Part shown: positions 60,763-64,000 of the stretch, one piece after another
Layout: every line of letters starts with the position of its first letter
Position numbering within the stretch: the first letter of the stretch is position 1
Source of the DNA: an uncultured Fibrobacter sp.
Lineage (GTDB): Bacteria > Fibrobacterota > Fibrobacteria > Fibrobacterales > Fibrobacteraceae
Assembly: GCA_946408125.1 (NCBI GenBank)
Contig: CAMJQW010000008.1
Location: 18,758 to 82,757, forward strand
DNA length: 64,000 nucleotides
Direction: 5' to 3'
The notes under the pieces: model-generated
What the model was told of the DNA's origin: nothing
Database searches by the model: none
What the model saw: the letters and a program-made list of their open reading frames with translations, nothing else
Made by a program: the position numbers and the translations under genes

Positions 60763-61704
60763 ATGAAAACCAGAAAGATTTTACCTATCGCGATGGCGCT
60801 TCCCGTGGCGCTGATGTTTGCATGCTCCACTGAAACGCTCATGCCCCCGGTTGACGAAACGGCCGAAGGCGCTCCGGAATCTTCCGACGCTATCCTTCCC
60901 GGATCTTCCGATGCGCTCGTCGCGTCCTCCTCGGCGGTCGTTCCGACTTCGTCCGCATCCGGTTCGGGCAACTACGTATTCTACGGTGCCGAACTCAGCG
61001 GGACGGATCAATTCAAGTACGGTCGTTTCGAAGCCCGCATGAAGATGGTGTCCATTCCGGGTTCCGTGAGCTCGATGTTCCTTTACTACGACGATTCCTG
61101 GAGGAAGGAAGATGAGCCCTGGAACGAAATCGATATCGAGGTGCTGGGCAAGGGCGGCACGATGTGGCAGTCCAATATCATTACCCGCGAAGCCGATCCG
61201 TCCATCAAGGCGAATACGTCTTCCGAAAGCAAGCCGCTGCATGAATTCGGCTTTGACGCGACGCAGGATTTCCATCTGTTCGCCATCGTGTGGACTCCGG
61301 AATACGTCGCCTGGGAAATCGACAGCGTGGAAATCCGCCGCGATACCCTCGGCATGGAACGCGGTACGCACGCCGACAAGGACCAGGTTGCCTTCTTGAC
61401 CGAAAACCAGTCGCTTCGCTTTAACCTCTGGGCATCGAAGAGTGTCGGCTGGGTGGGCAAGTTCACGGGTGAGGAACTCGCTGCCGGTCCGCAGGAACAG
61501 GTTATCGACTACGTGCGTGTCTATGCCTACGACGCGGCTACCAAGGGCTTTACGCAGCTCTGGCAGGACGACTTCGAAGGTACGGCCCTCTCCGACCACT
61601 GGAATGTGGGTAACTGGGAAATGGAAAAGGTTGAACTCTCTCCGTTCAACGTTGTCGTGGAAGGCGGTTTCTGCAAGCTCCGCTTGAGCCGCGAAGAAGA
61701 ATAG
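60763..61704 (+). CDS. Circularly permuted GH16 1,3-1,4-beta-glucanase (lichenase), lipoprotein
   Basis: 313 aa. Lipobox (VALMFACST), Ser-rich linker (~35-68), then a GH16 jelly roll that begins at YGRFEARMKM and has the catalytic WNEIDIEVLGK (Glu122 and Glu126) near residue 120. FNLWASKSVGWVGKF follows, and the strand pair LWQDDFEGTALSDHWNVGNWEME, which is N-terminal in ordinary lichenases, lies at the C-terminus. This is the circular permutation known from the F. succinogenes lichenase. It should cut mixed-linkage beta-glucan at the cell surface. There are no C-terminal PSSSS repeats. Confidence 0.92.
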   Translation: MKTRKILPIAMALPVALMFACSTETLMPPVDETAEGAPESSDAILPGSSDALVASSSAVVPTSSASGSGNYVFYGAELSGTDQFKYGRFEARMKMVSIPGSVSSMFLYYDDSWRKEDEPWNEIDIEVLGKGGTMWQSNIITREADPSIKANTSSESKPLHEFGFDATQDFHLFAIVWTPEYVAWEIDSVEIRRDTLGMERGTHADKDQVAFLTENQSLRFNLWASKSVGWVGKFTGEELAAGPQEQVIDYVRVYAYDAATKGFTQLWQDDFEGTALSDHWNVGNWEMEKVELSPFNVVVEGGFCKLRLSREEE

Positions 61705-61744
61705 CGGTTGCCTTTCGAAAAAAGACTGTTCTCCTCTCAATGAT

Positions 61745-61778
61745 AAAACGCCCCGGGTTTCCCCGGGACGTTTTTTTT
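61745..61778. terminator. Bidirectional terminator between lichenase and FISUMP genes
   Basis: AAAACG-CCCGGG-TTTC-CCCGGG-CGTTTT hairpin with one mismatch and T-run. Near-symmetric, so it may serve both convergent genes. Confidence 0.8.
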
Positions 61779-61788
61779 CAAATTCCGG

Positions 61789-62841
61789 CTAGTTTTCTTC
61801 GGCGGTTTCGCTTGAACTGCTATCCTCGACAGATTCGCTAGAACTGCTTTCGTCAGCGGTTTCGCTACTGCTGCTGTCTTCGATTGCTGTGCTTGAACTT
61901 TCGGCGGTAGAACTGCTGCTGCAGTAGGGATTATCCGGATCGGCGCACGGGTCCTGAGGGATCGTCTGATAGCAGCGAACAGCCGCGCCTACGGTCTTCT
62001 TCACCGTAAAATTGACGTTCCTGCCGAAACTGATGCCGTAATCACCTGACTTTGAATATAGGGAGCCACGTCCTCCCGTTTCATAGTCGACTCCGCCACC
62101 GTCCTGCACAGACCAGTAGTAGAAATTCTCTCCCACTTCCTTAAATACGCCATCTTCATAATAGCCTCCGGGCAAGGCCGTAAAGCCCAATTCGTTCGTG
62201 CAGCCTTCATACCTCCAGCCTTCCTGAGCACAGTATTCAACAGGCTGGTGCTGCCACACAGCTTCACTCCAAACCCATTTATCGGCATACATGAACCATC
62301 CATCAGGACAAAGCCCCTGATACTCTATGTGTTTAGGTATCCCTTTTTTGCCCGTAAATTCTTCATAGTTGTATTTGGGCTCCAAATTCATGGCAGCCGC
62401 CCAGGTATACAGGCGCCCGTACTTGGAACAGGAATCCAGGTTGTTATAAGGGCACCAGGAACTCTCCAACAAATTCGGATTGGTGATAGAATCAGAATAG
62501 TTCAAGTTTTCGGCCATGAACCGGATGTAGCCTTCGAACTCAACGTACTTGTACACGCGTCCGTCGCGCTCGTCGGTGACTTCGCCATAGGAAAGCGCCG
62601 GGTTCAGGTAATTCCACGCCAGGTGCTTTTCGACATAAGGCTCCGAGCTGGAACTTTCGACAGACGAGGATATCGCCGAAGAACTCCGGATAGAAGAACT
62701 GCTCGGTACCGGCATCGACGAAGAAGACTCGACGACTTCTTCCGAGCTGGAAGGTTCCACGGGTGCGGGTGCCGAACTGGAGTCGTCCCCGCAAGCGGCG
62801 AAGAGGCTTGCCAAGCACAGCAGGCCGATGATTTTACGCAT
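61789..62841 (-). CDS. FISUMP (TIGR02145) lipoprotein with Ser-rich linkers at both ends
   Basis: 350 aa. Lipobox (SLFAACGDDSSS), N-terminal Ser/Glu-rich linker (~25-65), FISUMP domain (DERDGRVYKYVEFEGYI ... MAENLNYSD ... KYGRLYTWAAAMN ... GLCPDGWFMYADKWVW ... AVRCYQ) and a second Ser-rich tail (SSSSETADESSSSE) to the C-terminus. Four to six Cys may form disulfides. Exposed at the outer membrane; ligand unknown. Single gene, convergent with the lichenase. Confidence 0.88.
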   Translation of the reverse strand: MRKIIGLLCLASLFAACGDDSSSAPAPVEPSSSEEVVESSSSMPVPSSSSIRSSSAISSSVESSSSEPYVEKHLAWNYLNPALSYGEVTDERDGRVYKYVEFEGYIRFMAENLNYSDSITNPNLLESSWCPYNNLDSCSKYGRLYTWAAAMNLEPKYNYEEFTGKKGIPKHIEYQGLCPDGWFMYADKWVWSEAVWQHQPVEYCAQEGWRYEGCTNELGFTALPGGYYEDGVFKEVGENFYYWSVQDGGGVDYETGGRGSLYSKSGDYGISFGRNVNFTVKKTVGAAVRCYQTIPQDPCADPDNPYCSSSSTAESSSTAIEDSSSSETADESSSSESVEDSSSSETAEEN

Positions 62842-62887
62842 AACTCATTCCTCCTTTTTTGAATCGGGCTAGGCGCCGAGCTTGGGA

Positions 62888-64000
62888 CTATGCACCAAGC
62901 TTGGCACGGATCCAGTTGTTCGCGTTCGCGATGGCACCGGCAATCTTGTCGACTTCCTTGGTGCCGGCCTGAGCGCGGTCCGGACGTCCACCGCCACGGC
63001 CACCGCAAGCGGCGGCGAGATCCTTGACGAGGTCACCGGCCTTGATGCCCTTGGCCTGGACATTCTTGCCCACCATCACGGCGATGCTACCGGCACCGTT
63101 ATCCTTGTTGGCAATCACGGCGACGCTATCGGTGTCGAGTTTGTTCTGAACGCCGTCCAGCAAGTTCTTGTACTTTTCGTCAGGGATGGAAAGTTCGCGA
63201 ACGTAGAGGTTCACGCCCATCACGTTGATGCCGCCGTTCAAGAGTTCGGCAGCGGCGAGCGTCGCAAGTTCGAGCTTCACGGACTGCAGGCTCTTTTCGA
63301 GGTTCTGCGTCTTGGCGAAGGACTGCTGGATCCTGTCGAGAACTTCGACGTCCTTGCAGCGGAGCTGTTCGCGGAGAGCCGTAAGAATCTGCGTACCGGC
63401 ACGGAGGAGGCTCAAGGCGCCACGGCCAGAAACGGCTTCGATACGGCGCACGCCAGCGCTCACACTGGATTCGCTAACAATCTTCACGAGGCCGATGTTG
63501 CCGGTGTTCTGCACGTGCAAGCCACCGCAGAGTTCCTTGGAGAATTCCTCATTGGCGCAGCCCATTTTCACGACGCGGACTTCGTCGCCATACTTTTCGC
63601 CGAACAGAGCCATGGCTCCGCTTGCCTTGGCTTCGTCCACACCCATCACCTGGGTATTGACCGGCAGGCATTCCATGACCTTCGCGTTCACGATGTCTTC
63701 CACCTTCTGGATTTCTTCGGCGGTCATCGCGTTGAAGTGGCTGAAGTCGAAGCGGAGGAGTTCGTTCGAAACAAAGCTACCCTGCTGCTGCACGTGGGTG
63801 CCGAGCACCTGGCGGAGAGCGGCCTGCAGCAAGTGAGTGGCGGAGTGGTTCTTGCGAATGTCGTTACGGCGGTCGTTATCGACGGTTGCCATGAACACGG
63901 CACCCATCGTCGATTCGTTAGCCGTACCCTTCTTCACCTTACCGCGGCAGAGGGCGGTATCGTTCACCTTCACGGTGTCGAACACGTCAATTTCGAGGTC
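62888..64000 (-). CDS. alaS: Alanyl-tRNA synthetase, C-terminal part (5' end outside window)
   Basis: About 370 residues are visible; the frame stays open to the window edge, so the catalytic domain lies outside. The editing domain has NHSATHLLQAALRQVLG (HxxxH) and ELCGGLHVQNTG (CxxxH), the zinc site that clears Ser- and Gly-tRNAAla. A coiled coil (EQLRCKDVEVLDRIQQSFAK) and the C-Ala/DHHA1 domain with AACGGRGGGRPDRAQAG follow. All core residues of the visible part are present. Convergence and spacing to the FISUMP gene (46 bp) give no operon information. Confidence 0.97.
   Translation of the reverse strand, partial: DLEIDVFDTVKVNDTALCRGKVKKGTANESTMGAVFMATVDNDRRNDIRKNHSATHLLQAALRQVLGTHVQQQGSFVSNELLRFDFSHFNAMTAEEIQKVEDIVNAKVMECLPVNTQVMGVDEAKASGAMALFGEKYGDEVRVVKMGCANEEFSKELCGGLHVQNTGNIGLVKIVSESSVSAGVRRIEAVSGRGALSLLRAGTQILTALREQLRCKDVEVLDRIQQSFAKTQNLEKSLQSVKLELATLAAAELLNGGINVMGVNLYVRELSIPDEKYKNLLDGVQNKLDTDSVAVIANKDNGAGSIAVMVGKNVQAKGIKAGDLVKDLAAACGGRGGGRPDRAQAGTKEVDKIAGAIANANNWIRAKLGA

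Noticed and set aside
1..64000. tRNA or rRNA genes
   Set aside because: No intergenic gap contains a cloverleaf with a GGTTCRA T-loop or rRNA-like sequence; the repeats at 46.8 and 59.8 kb have three stems but no tRNA loop consensus.

Overview
The window looks like a chromosomal segment of a cellulolytic Fibrobacterota bacterium (Fibrobacter or a close relative). The family signatures are direct: two FISUMP (TIGR02145) proteins, two TIGR02147 proteins, Ser-rich linkers behind lipoproteins, a circularly permuted GH16 lichenase of the F. succinogenes type, a GSIII glutamine synthetase and a bacterial expansin. Base composition is moderately GC-rich, with AT-rich islands around 43.6-44.3 kb and 59.4-59.7 kb. 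No rRNA, tRNA, CRISPR array or prophage was seen.

Layout. 1-7 kb: end of a helicase-associated-domain protein, a c-type cytochrome divergent from a CE2-like esterase, a diguanylate cyclase with a periplasmic carbohydrate-binding-like domain, and a TIGR02147/lipoprotein pair. 7-12.7 kb: an isoprenoid/RNA-modification/pyrimidine operon (polyprenyl synthase, dxs, TrmH-type methyltransferase, pyrF, hypothetical). 12.7-14.4 kb (minus): MlaD-like MCE protein and a signal-peptide protein. 14.5-21.5 kb: M18 aminopeptidase, then GtrA, an FAD oxidoreductase and two GT-C membrane glycosyltransferases (one with a C-terminal NPCBM). 21.5-24.2 kb: two BatC/BatE-like proteins with Asp-Gln-Asn tracts and a lipoprotein expansin. 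24.2-26.2 kb: DUF167, DivIVA, degenerate GGDEF protein. 26.4-29 kb: rpmH-rnpA-yidD-yidC. 29-39.4 kb (minus): RgpF-like, rnr, plsC, pyrC, then mlaF-mlaE-engB-recR-EAL/HDOD-hisG-hisE.

39.5-43.6 kb: lipoprotein, trmB, second TIGR02147/lipoprotein pair. 43.6-45.7 kb: AT-rich island with an orphan RelB/DinJ-like antitoxin, then a radical SAM/SPASM enzyme followed by a 101-aa protein, a candidate peptide-maturation system. 45.7-49.2 kb: NifA-like sigma54 activator divergent from glnN. 49.4-53.9 kb: PLD-like protein, DUF1232, AlgJ/AlgX-like protein, dtd, tcdA, sufS/csdA. 54.1-57 kb: FISUMP protein, epmA, TlpA-like thioredoxin. 57-59.3 kb: pilT-pilC. 59.4-59.8 kb: GIY-YIG gene bracketed by palindromic repeats. 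59.8-64 kb: pflA, lichenase, FISUMP lipoprotein and the 3' part of alaS.

Three sequence-level signals stand out. (1) A TATATT-like box starts exactly 13 nt before the start codon of at least nine genes on both strands, suggesting many leaderless mRNAs. (2) A palindromic repeat family has a short terminator-like form and a long three-stem form; the two long copies show compensatory changes in every stem, and one long and one short copy flank the GIY-YIG gene. (3) The radical SAM/SPASM enzyme and adjacent small protein lie beside an AT-rich island and look like a peptide-modification locus. All calls come from reading the sequence; no database search was run.
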